Program-made: the position numbers and the translations under genes | Notes under the pieces: generated by a model | Databases searched by the model: none | Told to the model about the DNA's origin: nothing | Seen by the model: the letters and a program-made list of their open reading frames with translations, nothing else | Source of the DNA: Actinoalloteichus fjordicus | GTDB taxonomy: Bacteria > Actinomycetota > Actinomycetes > Mycobacteriales > Pseudonocardiaceae | Reading direction: 5' to 3' | Length of the DNA: 64,000 nucleotides | Assembly (NCBI RefSeq): GCF_001941625.1 | Contig: NZ_CP016076.1 | Coordinates: 2,232,001 to 2,296,000 of the forward strand | Part shown: positions 35,898 to 44,341 of the stretch, in pieces | Position numbering within the stretch: the stretch's first letter is position 1 | Layout: each line of letters opens with the position of its first letter

Positions 35898-36839
35898 GTG
35901 CGCTACGACCTGGGCGACCTCCGGCTCTTCGTCCACGTCGTGACGGAGGGCTCGATCACCGCAGGCGCCCGGCGGATGTTGATGAGCCTGCCCTCGGCCA
36001 GCGCGAGGGTGCGTTCCCTGGAACGGCACGCCGGGGTCGAGCTGCTGATCCGGGAGCGCCGGGGCGTGCGTCCGACGCCCGCCGGGGCGACGCTGCTCCG
36101 ACATGCCCGCGACGTGCTCGCCCAGACCGCGCTGTTGGAAGGTGCCGTCGCGGGCTACGCCCGGACCTCGGCCGCGCCGCTGGTGCTGCTGGCGGGCGGC
36201 TCCGCGATGCACCGCTTCGTGCCGCAGGCACTGGTCTCCTTCCTGCGTGCGCATCCGGACGTCGACGTCACGGTCTCGGAGTGCCCGACACCGCAGACCG
36301 TGCAGCGGCTCGCCGACGGTGCGGCGAACCTGGGCATCGTCCTGGACGACGAGGCCCGCGATCGAGGCCTGCGGACCGAACCGCTCGGCGACGACTCGCT
36401 GGTGGTGATCGGCCGGGCAGGCGGCGTCCTCGCCGGGCGCGGCACCCTCGCCTACCGCGAGGTCGCCGAGCATCCGCTCGTCGGGCTGGGCACGGACTCC
36501 TCGCTGCACCGCTGGATAGCGCAGCACGTCGGCCCGCCCGCGCCCGCCCCGCGCTACCGCACCCTCGTCGCCGACCTCGGCACCGTGATCGCCCTGGCCA
36601 TGGCGGGAGTCGGACTCGCCGTCGTGCCGAGCCGGGCCGTCGCAGCAGGCACGCCGGTCGAGATGTGCGCGCTCCGGGACTCCTGGGCGCGACGCCGCCA
36701 TCTGCTGTGCTGGGGAGCGGGCGCCAGTGCGTCGCCGGCTGCGGTGACGGCCCTCGCGGGCCACCTGCGCGCCGCGGCCAACGCAGGCGGGGACGAGCAG
36801 CCCGACCTCGGCGCGGCGGCGCGGTCCGCCGACCCGTGA
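35898..36839 (+). CDS. LysR family transcriptional regulator
   Basis: A 313-residue protein with the LysR winged helix at residues 1-60 (LGDLRLFVHVVTEGSITAGARRMLMSLPSASARVRSLERHAGVELLIRERRGV region) and a periplasmic-binding-like effector domain (about 90-290). The start is GTG 35898. The HTH is somewhat divergent at MLMSLPSAS. It is divergent from the TauE gene and the likely regulator of that exporter. The final 25 residues are low complexity. Confidence 0.92.
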   Translation: MRYDLGDLRLFVHVVTEGSITAGARRMLMSLPSASARVRSLERHAGVELLIRERRGVRPTPAGATLLRHARDVLAQTALLEGAVAGYARTSAAPLVLLAGGSAMHRFVPQALVSFLRAHPDVDVTVSECPTPQTVQRLADGAANLGIVLDDEARDRGLRTEPLGDDSLVVIGRAGGVLAGRGTLAYREVAEHPLVGLGTDSSLHRWIAQHVGPPAPAPRYRTLVADLGTVIALAMAGVGLAVVPSRAVAAGTPVEMCALRDSWARRRHLLCWGAGASASPAAVTALAGHLRAAANAGGDEQPDLGAAARSADP

Positions 36840-37172
36840 TCGCCGGGCTTGCCTGCGCCCCGGCCCCTCGCCGTCCTCGCGCCGGTCCACTCGATATGCC
36901 TGCCTTCGCCCCGTTCTCGTCGGTTCGGAAGCGCGTCGTCCGACCTGCCGGCGTCGACGGCATCCGGCGTCGGATCGACCGGCCCGACGCCGATCGCGGG
37001 CGCCTCGGCTCCCGCCTCGAATCGGGCCCGCCGTCGTCCGGGACCGCGTTTCAGTTCCCGACGATCGTGGCGCATCTCGGCCACCGAACCCGATGTCCTC
37101 GTCGTTGACGCAGCGCAGTGGCCTTGGCTAAGAAAGAAGTCCACTGGTCCAGGCCACTAAGGCGGTGCTGCG
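36840..37172. other. Intergenic region
   Basis: No supported gene; a 103-residue plus-strand frame here is Pro/Ser/Arg-rich and lacks a ribosome site. The last 60 bases (GGCTAAGAAAGAAGTCCACT near 37125) are AT-richer and may hold the promoter of the following membrane protein. Confidence 0.4.
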
Positions 37173-38216
37173 ATGGTCGCCACGGAGGCGAAGACCGAGG
37201 AGAGACGACGGCCTGCGGGGTTGCGTGCCGACCTGCGCGCGGCGATCCCCGATGCCACCGCAGCGTTGGTGATCACCGGCCTGATCTTCTGGTTCCTGTT
37301 CGACCGGGTGCTGGCGGGCAGCTCGCCGACGCTCGAGGTGATGCCCTACCTCGACCCGCACGCCTACTGGATGTATTGGCTGTGCCAGGCCTTCGGCTGG
37401 TCCGCGTTGTTGTGGGCCTGGCTCACGACCATGCTCGGCCTGATCCGCTCCAGCGACCGGCCCGGCTGGCTGCGGATCTCCCCGGTGCGCGTCGAGCGTT
37501 GGCATCGCACCACCAGCCTCACCACGATCGCCCTGATGTTCGCGCACGCCTTCCTGTTCTTCCTCGAACTGGTGCGGACCAACGACAACGAACTCGGCGC
37601 CCTCGGCCGGGTGCTCAGCGCCTTCGTGGAGGGCTTCGTGCCCGGCGGCTATCCGTCCGGCACCGGCCGGGTGGCGATCCTGCTGGGGCTGCTCGCCCTC
37701 TATCTCGCCATTCCGCTCGGCCTCGTCTACTACCTGCGCAACCGCACCGGAGCCCGGCTGTGGCGGGCGCTGCACCGCTTCGTCATCGTGGTCTACGTGC
37801 TCAGCGTGTGGCACACCCTGCTGTACGGCACCAACGTCTGGTTCGAGGGCTGGCCGAGGACGACGCTGTGGCTGTTGCAGATCCCGGTTGCGGTGCTGCT
37901 GGTATTGCGGCTGATCGCCCCGGCCCGCCGAGGCGAACGCCTCGGCGGGGACAGGAGCCCACTGGCGATCGCCCGCAAGATCATCTCGCTGCTCGCCGTC
38001 GTGGCGACGATCGCGGTGATCATCGCGGTCGCGGTCAGCGGCCGCGACGGCGGCCGCATCCGTGACGAGGCGATGGGCGCCGAGCCGGTGGTGCTGCCCT
38101 GGATGGTCTGGGTCGGCTTCGCCGTCTTCTGCGTCGCGATCGCCGTGGCGGTCGCCGTGGTACGCCGCGCCGAGCGCAGGCGGCCGGAGCGCGCTGCGCG
38201 ACGGTCCCGGGGCTGA
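37173..38216 (+). CDS. Ferric-reductase-like transmembrane protein
   Basis: A 347-residue membrane protein resembling the heme-binding membrane domain of ferric reductases/NADPH oxidases. A core of about six helices includes the histidine-bearing RWHRTTSLTTIALMFAHAFLFF and LWRALHRFVIVVYVLSVWHTLL, whose paired His residues would ligate two hemes. It lacks the cytoplasmic FAD/NAD domain seen in full ferric reductases, so an external partner would be needed. Two more helices near the C-terminus and an Arg-rich tail follow. No iron-box was found upstream. Confidence 0.82.
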   Translation: MVATEAKTEERRRPAGLRADLRAAIPDATAALVITGLIFWFLFDRVLAGSSPTLEVMPYLDPHAYWMYWLCQAFGWSALLWAWLTTMLGLIRSSDRPGWLRISPVRVERWHRTTSLTTIALMFAHAFLFFLELVRTNDNELGALGRVLSAFVEGFVPGGYPSGTGRVAILLGLLALYLAIPLGLVYYLRNRTGARLWRALHRFVIVVYVLSVWHTLLYGTNVWFEGWPRTTLWLLQIPVAVLLVLRLIAPARRGERLGGDRSPLAIARKIISLLAVVATIAVIIAVAVSGRDGGRIRDEAMGAEPVVLPWMVWVGFAVFCVAIAVAVAVVRRAERRRPERAARRSRG

Positions 38217-38640
38217 GGCGCTTCGCCGCGCTCGGCACAGGTAGCTGCACCTGCATCGGTCGGCTCACCTGCCGCCCCGGGCCCGTCACGGGACGAACGA
38301 CAATTGTCCCGTCGCCTGAAAAAGACGAATTGCTCGCCTCGCCGATCTCGGCGTCCCGGCCGTCTCACTATTCGGGCTGCTGGGACGCCGCACTTCGTCA
38401 TCAGGTGGATATCGTCGCGCTTCCCGCTCGCGCGGGGCGCGCCGCGCCCTGCCGTAGCCGAGGCTGGGGGCGAACTAGCGCGAGGCAAGTTGACATGGTG
38501 GGAAATCAGATCAGATGTCTGGGACATCAATGGCGCAGGGTCTTGAAGGACCAGGGGACGTGCGCCACCAGCCAGCCTATGACCAACCGTGAGGAATCTC
38601 CCCGCCGCTGTGACGGGGTTCGTGATGCGGTGTCCTTCGA
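38217..38640. other. Left border of the defence island, non-coding
   Basis: No gene found. An inverted repeat ACGGGAC...GTCCCGT at 38288-38294/38306-38312, containing GACAATTGTC and followed by CGCCTGAAAAA, is either the terminator of the ferric-reductase-like gene or an operator. A lone TTGACA at 38490 has no convincing -10. CCCCG/CGGGG at 38600-38618 is a weak terminator candidate for the leftward TIGR04141 gene. I see no tRNA or att-like repeat. Confidence 0.45.
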
Positions 38641-40356
38641 CTATTCCTCAGAACCGGTCGCGTTCGTGCGAGAGATGGAGACCACCTGGAGATTCACTCC
38701 CATGCCTTGAAGCGCCGTTGCGGTCTGTAGTAGAGCGACCTTGGCGAAGGAGAACAGGGACTCCGAGGTCAGGGCCACGCCGTCTTTGAGCAGGATGCCG
38801 TAGACGAGGGTCGGGGAGCGAAATGACCGGTCCACCGGATGCCCGGGCGCAAGCGTATCGAGCTTCGCAACGAACTTGGTTCGGACTTCCGTGTCGTAGC
38901 GGAGGGTCTCGATGGCCGCCCGACCCTGTGCGAAGAGGTGGTTCAGCGCTGCCGTCCTGTCCGCCTTCTTGATGTAGACGAGCTCACCACGCGGGCCGAG
39001 GGCGTCGGCAATTTCAAGGCCGCCGCCGCGGAAGCGCTTCGTGTGCACCGTGTCCTTGTCGAGAAGGACATAACCGCGCTGAGCGGCGATCTGCCTGTTG
39101 TACCAGCCCTCATCGTGGCTCTCGCCTCGGCTCCACGGCGGCAGCGTGACACTGACCGGGCGGGCCAGGAGCTCGGTGATCCTCCGTTCGATGGCGGTGT
39201 GATAGTCGGCGCCGATCTCGTACCAGCAGCCCTGCCAGTAGAAGTAGTGGGCAATGCTGTCAGACACCTCGGCGGTCAGCCAGTGGTCTGCCCGGCTCCG
39301 CCCACTGATGCGGTCGGCGCCGTCGGTGTCGGCGAACACTTCGACGCGCCCTCGGCGCAGCGTCTTCAGCCTGCTGCCCGAGGGCAGGTGTCGTACCGGG
39401 GAGACGAGATCGTCGACATCCAGGTCGAAGTGCTGCCTGGTACGGCCAGGCATGGTCAGCCTGAAGGATTCGGCGAACTCGAATCGTGTCCGGCACTCGC
39501 TGGGCACCGCCAGCCCGATTCGGGTCTCCCCGGCCACGCCGAGCATCGCGTCGAGATGCGCATCGAGGCGCTGTGCCTGTTCGGACTTCGGGCCGAGTGG
39601 ACGCACCTGAGCGATGAACTCGAACTCGGGTAGCGGCGAGGGACGGGCGCACACCTCTTCGATCTGGTGGAGGTCGTGGAGCAGGGCCGCAGGCGAGCTG
39701 CCGATGTGCAGCTTGATCGACCGGTCGTTGCCGGTGACATGTGCAGCCCGCTTACGGTCCCGGGTGAAGGTGAGCCCGACGCCGCTGATCTGGCCGGAGA
39801 TCTGGCTGACGATCTCGCCGTACTGCTCGATGCCGTACTCGCGGATGTGCTCACCTCGCGTGGCCGAGTTCTCATCCGTACGACCTCGGGCGTCCATGAG
39901 CTGGCGGCGGACCTTGGTGATCCGGTCCTCGTTCAGACACCGTACGGCGAACGCGATCCCGAATCCCGGGTCGATGCGAGCCGGATCGATCATGAGATGC
40001 CCCATGCCGTAGGTGAGGCCGTAGACAGCGCTGTCGGTGCGTACCAGGAGCAGCCCGAAGGCGGTCCGGTTCTCTTCCGAGACGAGGCGGCCTGCCAGGG
40101 CGCTCAGGGGGTGACACCAGTCAGCTCGTCCCGGGGCGACTGTGCCCGAGACGAGGAGGCCGCGAACCCCTTCGTGATTCACCGGGACGGCGGCGAAGCC
40201 GTCGCGGTCCAGGTAGCGCGGCAGGACGAATGACCGGAGCGGCTCGTCGGCCACCGGGCCGTGGGTGCGCAGGCGGTAGAGGGACGTCTTGCGGGTGTCA
40301 GGCGGCGCTTTCTTGGGTTCGTCGGCGATGACGGGGGAGACGTTCGACGCGGTCAT
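38641..40356 (-). CDS. TIGR04141/DUF6119 family sporadically distributed protein
   Basis: A 571-residue cytosolic protein of the family named for its patchy distribution (TIGR04141, DUF6119), usually found in variable or defence loci; its activity is not established as far as I know. Recognisable stretches are TSLYRLRTHGPVADEPLRSFV near the start, a central YGMGHLMID, and the C-terminal block GYVLLDKDTVHTKRFRGGGLEIADAL with KKADRTAALNHLFAQG. I see no nuclease or NTPase motif. ATG 40356 gives the family length; an upstream in-frame start at 40542 is in the divergent promoter region. It is divergent from the HTH-methylase operon and shares its control region. Confidence 0.82.
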   Translation of the reverse strand: MTASNVSPVIADEPKKAPPDTRKTSLYRLRTHGPVADEPLRSFVLPRYLDRDGFAAVPVNHEGVRGLLVSGTVAPGRADWCHPLSALAGRLVSEENRTAFGLLLVRTDSAVYGLTYGMGHLMIDPARIDPGFGIAFAVRCLNEDRITKVRRQLMDARGRTDENSATRGEHIREYGIEQYGEIVSQISGQISGVGLTFTRDRKRAAHVTGNDRSIKLHIGSSPAALLHDLHQIEEVCARPSPLPEFEFIAQVRPLGPKSEQAQRLDAHLDAMLGVAGETRIGLAVPSECRTRFEFAESFRLTMPGRTRQHFDLDVDDLVSPVRHLPSGSRLKTLRRGRVEVFADTDGADRISGRSRADHWLTAEVSDSIAHYFYWQGCWYEIGADYHTAIERRITELLARPVSVTLPPWSRGESHDEGWYNRQIAAQRGYVLLDKDTVHTKRFRGGGLEIADALGPRGELVYIKKADRTAALNHLFAQGRAAIETLRYDTEVRTKFVAKLDTLAPGHPVDRSFRSPTLVYGILLKDGVALTSESLFSFAKVALLQTATALQGMGVNLQVVSISRTNATGSEE

Positions 40357-40518
40357 GGTCCGTGCCCTTCTTCGGGGTTGCGGGCGTGTCTGGCAAGGCG
40401 AGATGCCCGTCGACTGCGGCTTGGCGTCAGCACCGGTTCGTCGGCAGATTGGGAGGCCAGCCGGCTGGAGAGCGGCGGTACGAAGTCGATCGGGGCGACG
40501 AGACCATAGTTCAATTCC

Positions 40519-40571
40519 GTGAACACGGGCAACTCTGTACACAAGTTGTGAACCTAGGCATGGATGTTCAC
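40519..40571. promoter_or_regulatory. Candidate operator cluster in the divergent defence promoter
   Basis: GTGAAC half-sites occur at 40519 and 40548 and in the opposite sense (GTTCAC) at 40566. The middle one is part of a near-perfect 17-base palindrome, GTACACAA-G-TTGTGAAC (40537-40553, one arm mismatch). The cluster lies between the TIGR04141 start (40356) and the methylase-like start (40615). The HTH domain of the latter is an obvious candidate binder. Confidence 0.6.
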
Positions 40572-40614
40572 CCGGGTTCGTCGGCTCGGACGCGACCTTG
40601 TAACCTCACCGCTC

Positions 40615-42333
40615 GTGAGCCCTGACGAAACCGGCGAGATCACGGCTGCCGCCATCGCGCGGCTGGCCGGTGTCGGGCGTGCGGCCGTGTCGAACTGGCG
40701 TCGCCGCTATCCGCAGTTCCCTCAGCCCGTCGGGGGCACTCGATCGAGCCCGACCTTCTCGCGGATTGCGGTCGAGGCCTGGCTGGCGGCGACGGGCAAG
40801 GCCCATCAGTTGGCGACTGCCGGGCGCACCGAGACAGGTACCCAGTCTCTCGACGGCGCCTCGAGCTCAGACGACGAGCACTGCGAATCGTCGTGGCGAT
40901 CCTCGGAGACGACGGCCGAGCGAGGCGTGGCGGACCTGACCGCCGGGCAGATGATGGCCAGGGCCATGGTGTCACTGCTGCCGAGATCGACATCGGCGTC
41001 AGCCGAGGACGCCGACGCTCCCGTCGTGCTCGATCCGGCCTGCGCCGATGCGACGCGACTCATGGCCGTCGCCGACCGGTTCGGCGATCACCTTCGACTT
41101 GTCGGCCAGGAGGCCGACGAGCCGACCGCTGCTACTGCCGCCCTCAACCTCCGCAGCGCTGCACATGACGTGTCGTATGAAATCCACGTCGGTGATTCCC
41201 TGCTCGACAACAGGCTGAGTAGATATCTCGGCACTGCGGCGGCCGTCGTCTGCGACCTGCCATCCGATCACTCGCGGTGGCCCTCGGCCGGGCTTGCCGC
41301 CGATCCACGGTGGAGATTCGGAACGCCGGAACGCCGTGACGGAGAACTTGCCTGGGTCCAGCACTGCTACGCCTTCCTGCGCCCGGGAGGCGTGGCCGTG
41401 GTCGCGATGTCGCTGCGGATGTGTGTCCAACCATCCGGCCGACATGTCCGGGCGGCCTTGGTTCAGTCCGGGGTCCTTCGTGAGGTGATCGCGCTGCCGA
41501 GGGGCTTCGGCTCGCTGTCGGATGCACAGCTGTGCCTCTGGGTGCTGCGCCGCAGCGGCGGCACCGTCGCGCCGCCGGCCGTGCGGATGATCGATGTGTC
41601 CGGCGTGGAGACCGGCGCCGAAGTCCCGCAGGATTTCGCCGCATGGCAGCAGCTGTTCGCCAACGCCGACGGGAGTTTCTCCCGATCCGTGCTGCGGGAG
41701 GATCTGCTCGACGGCGACACCGAGCTGTTGCCGTCCCGACATGTCACACCGGTCGAGGTTCGCGCCGAAGACCTCTCCGGTGTCACCGCTCGCCTGCAGG
41801 CCGTGTACGCCCGGATAGGCCGGGGCCTGCCGAGCTTCGTCTCACCCGCCGGGTCCGCCAGACACGACTATGTGACCGTCGCCGAGCTGGAACGGTCCGG
41901 AGCGCTGACCATCCTTTCGCGGGACGCGACACCCCGCGCGGGTGATCTGCTCCTGCGGACCATGGGACGCCCACCCGTCGTCGCGACCGGCACGGCCGCC
42001 GACGATTCCGGTGTCGCCCAGGTCGTCGAGCTGGATGCGAGTCTGCTGGACGGGGACGTCGTCGCGATGTTCCTGCGAGCCGAGCTCGCCGCACTGCCGG
42101 TGGCCAACACCCTCGGGGCGCCGAGCCGGGAGGACCTGCGCCGCTGCCGCCTCCCACGGATGTCTCGGGCCGAACAGCGTCGTTACGGTGAGGAGTTCCG
42201 TCGGCTGCGAGAACTGGCCGATGCGCTTCAGACGTTGGCGACCGTGAGCGAGAACGTGATCGAGAAGACCGTGCACGGCCTGATCTCGGGTGTCCTGTCG
42301 CCGGGAGCCGCACACGATGAAGAAACCGACTGA
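40615..42333 (+). CDS. HTH-N6-adenine methylase homologue with degenerate catalytic motifs
   Basis: A 572-residue protein. Residues about 5-60 form an HTH (EITAAAIARLAGVGRAAVSNWRRRYPQFPQPVGGT), then an N6_Mtase-like domain (about 100-370), then a region resembling a target-recognition domain (GDLLLRTMGRPPVV onward). Related actinobacterial enzymes carry DPACGSG and NPPFN-E. Here the SAM motif reads DPACADATRLM and the catalytic motif CDLPSDHSRW, while the flanking DPRWRFG and ELAWVQHCYAFLRPGG are intact. It therefore looks catalytically dead but folded. GTG 40615 has no Shine-Dalgarno; TGTAAC about ten bases upstream suggests a near-leaderless transcript. Its end overlaps the hsdM start by 17 bases. 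Confidence 0.82.
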   Translation: MSPDETGEITAAAIARLAGVGRAAVSNWRRRYPQFPQPVGGTRSSPTFSRIAVEAWLAATGKAHQLATAGRTETGTQSLDGASSSDDEHCESSWRSSETTAERGVADLTAGQMMARAMVSLLPRSTSASAEDADAPVVLDPACADATRLMAVADRFGDHLRLVGQEADEPTAATAALNLRSAAHDVSYEIHVGDSLLDNRLSRYLGTAAAVVCDLPSDHSRWPSAGLAADPRWRFGTPERRDGELAWVQHCYAFLRPGGVAVVAMSLRMCVQPSGRHVRAALVQSGVLREVIALPRGFGSLSDAQLCLWVLRRSGGTVAPPAVRMIDVSGVETGAEVPQDFAAWQQLFANADGSFSRSVLREDLLDGDTELLPSRHVTPVEVRAEDLSGVTARLQAVYARIGRGLPSFVSPAGSARHDYVTVAELERSGALTILSRDATPRAGDLLLRTMGRPPVVATGTAADDSGVAQVVELDASLLDGDVVAMFLRAELAALPVANTLGAPSREDLRRCRLPRMSRAEQRRYGEEFRRLRELADALQTLATVSENVIEKTVHGLISGVLSPGAAHDEETD

Positions 42334-44341
42334 CGCCGACCGAAGGCGAGACGAGAGACCCGTGACCTCACCCCCCACCCATTCCGCGATGGCGAGCAAC
42401 ATCTGGTCGGTGGCCGACCTGCTCCGAGGCGACTACAAGCGCCACGAATACGGACAGGTGATCCTGCCGCTTACCCTGCTGCGGCGTCTCGACGCGGTGA
42501 TGGCACCCACCCGCGACGCCGTCCGCGAGCGGGACGCGGCCCTCGACATGCAGAACAAGGAACTCCTGCTCGAACGCGCAGCGAAGCTGCCGTTCTACAA
42601 CACCTCCGGGCAGGACTTCACGACGATCGCCGCCGACGCACAGAGCGTGGCGAAGAATCTGCGCGACTACATCAACGGCTTCTCGCTGAACGTCCGGAAG
42701 ATCCTGGCGCGCTTCGACCTGGACAACGAGATCACCAGGCTCGCAGGGGCGAAACTCCTGTACCGGGTGGTCGGCAGGTTCGCCGAGATGCGGGATCTCG
42801 ACAAGCTCTCGAATCACGACATGGGATATGTCTTCGAGCACTTGATCCGCAAGTTCGCCGAAGACTCCAACGAGACCGCCGGTGAGCACTTCACCCCGCG
42901 CGAGGTCATCAAGCTGATGGTCAACCTGCTGATCGCCCCGGACGCCGACACGGTGGCGGGCGACGGTCAGGTGATCAACATCCTCGACCCGGCCTGCGGT
43001 ACCGGCGGCATGCTGACCGCAGCCGAGGATCACCTCAAGTCGATCAATCCGGATGCTCGCGTGTACCTGTTCGGCCAGGAGATCAATGCCGAGTCCTGGG
43101 CCATCTGCGAGTCCGACATGCTCATGCGGCGCCAGCGCGGGGAGAACATCCGCTTCGGCAACTCCTTCAGCGAGGACGGCCACAGCGGTCGGAAGTTCGA
43201 CTACATGCTGGCCAATCCGCCGTTCGGCGTGGAGTGGAAGAAGGTCAAGGACGAGGTCGAGGCCGAGGCCGAACTCGGGTTCGCTGGGCGCTTCGGTGCG
43301 GGACTGCCGAGGATCAACGACGGCTCCTTCCTGTTTCTCCAACACATGATCTCGAAGATGGAGCCGGTCGAGGGCAAGGGCTCGCGGGTGGCGATCGTCT
43401 TCAACGGGTCCCCGCTGTTCACCGGCGCGGCGGAGTCCGGCGAGTCCAGAATTCGGCAGTGGATCCTGGAGAACGACCTGCTGGAGGGCATCGTGGCGCT
43501 GCCAGACCAGTTGTTCTACAACACCGGCATCTCCACGTACTTCTGGATTCTCTCCAACCGCAAGGACGCCCGGCTGCGGGAGAAGGTGATCCTGCTGGAC
43601 GCCCGCGACCAGTGGGAGAAGATGCGCAAGTCGCTGGGCGACAAGCGCAAGCAGATCAGCGAGGCGCAGATCAAGCACATCACCGAGCTCTACGGCGACG
43701 CCGTCGCCGTCGCCGCCGACAGCGAACACCCGGACCACGCGAAGGTGAAGATCTTCGGCACCCGCGACTTCGGTTATCATCGCATCACCGTCGAACGCCC
43801 GCTGAAGCTGCGCTTCGAGATCACCGAGGACACCCTCGCGGCGCTGGCGACGGCCAAGGGACTGGCCAGGTGGGATGGCCGGGAGGCGCTGGCCCCGGCC
43901 CTGCGCGGGCTGATCGGCTCGGTGTGGTGGACGAAGCAGGACGCGGCCGACGCCATGAACAAGGCCGTCGCCGAGGCCGGTGCCCTGTGGCCGAAGACCG
44001 CCTCGCTGCTCAAGGCCTTCTGGGGCGCGGTCTCGGTCGCGGACCCCGAGGGGGAGGTGCAGCGCGACAAGGACGGCGCGATCCTGCCGGACCCCGACCT
44101 CCGGGACAACGAGAACATCCCGCTGGACGAGGACATCGAGGCCTACTTCGCCCGCGAGGTCGTCCCGCACGTCCCGGACGCCTGGATCGACCACGACAAG
44201 ACCAAGGTGGGCTACGAGATCCCCTTCACCCGTCACTTCTACGTCTACACCCCGCCTCGGCCGCTGGCGGAGATCGATGCGGAACTGCGGGAGCTTGAGG
44301 CTCAGATCCAGAAGCTGCTTGGTGAGGTGACGGGGTCGTGA
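42317..44341 (+). CDS. hsdM: Type I restriction-modification system M subunit (N6-adenine methylase)
   Basis: A 674-residue modification subunit. It has the N-terminal helical HsdM domain (SNIWSVADLLRGDYKRHEYGQVILPLTLLRRLD), GEHFTPREVIKLMVNLL, the SAM motif DPACGTGGML (about residue 225) and the catalytic NPPFG (about 300), all intact. The C-terminal part, including DNENIPLDEDIEAYF and VGYEIPFTRHFYVY, is typical of the longer HsdM class. ATG 42317 with GGGAG upstream is chosen; GTG 42362 is the alternative. With HsdS it methylates the target site and with HsdR forms the restriction complex. GTGA overlap joins it to hsdS. Confidence 0.96.
   Translation: MKKPTDADRRRDERPVTSPPTHSAMASNIWSVADLLRGDYKRHEYGQVILPLTLLRRLDAVMAPTRDAVRERDAALDMQNKELLLERAAKLPFYNTSGQDFTTIAADAQSVAKNLRDYINGFSLNVRKILARFDLDNEITRLAGAKLLYRVVGRFAEMRDLDKLSNHDMGYVFEHLIRKFAEDSNETAGEHFTPREVIKLMVNLLIAPDADTVAGDGQVINILDPACGTGGMLTAAEDHLKSINPDARVYLFGQEINAESWAICESDMLMRRQRGENIRFGNSFSEDGHSGRKFDYMLANPPFGVEWKKVKDEVEAEAELGFAGRFGAGLPRINDGSFLFLQHMISKMEPVEGKGSRVAIVFNGSPLFTGAAESGESRIRQWILENDLLEGIVALPDQLFYNTGISTYFWILSNRKDARLREKVILLDARDQWEKMRKSLGDKRKQISEAQIKHITELYGDAVAVAADSEHPDHAKVKIFGTRDFGYHRITVERPLKLRFEITEDTLAALATAKGLARWDGREALAPALRGLIGSVWWTKQDAADAMNKAVAEAGALWPKTASLLKAFWGAVSVADPEGEVQRDKDGAILPDPDLRDNENIPLDEDIEAYFAREVVPHVPDAWIDHDKTKVGYEIPFTRHFYVYTPPRPLAEIDAELRELEAQIQKLLGEVTGS

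Noticed and set aside
42368-44236. A 622-codon open frame on the minus strand opposite hsdM
   Set aside because: It is the antisense of a clear, motif-complete HsdM gene. Long mirror frames are common in very GC-rich DNA, and its composition shows no domain.
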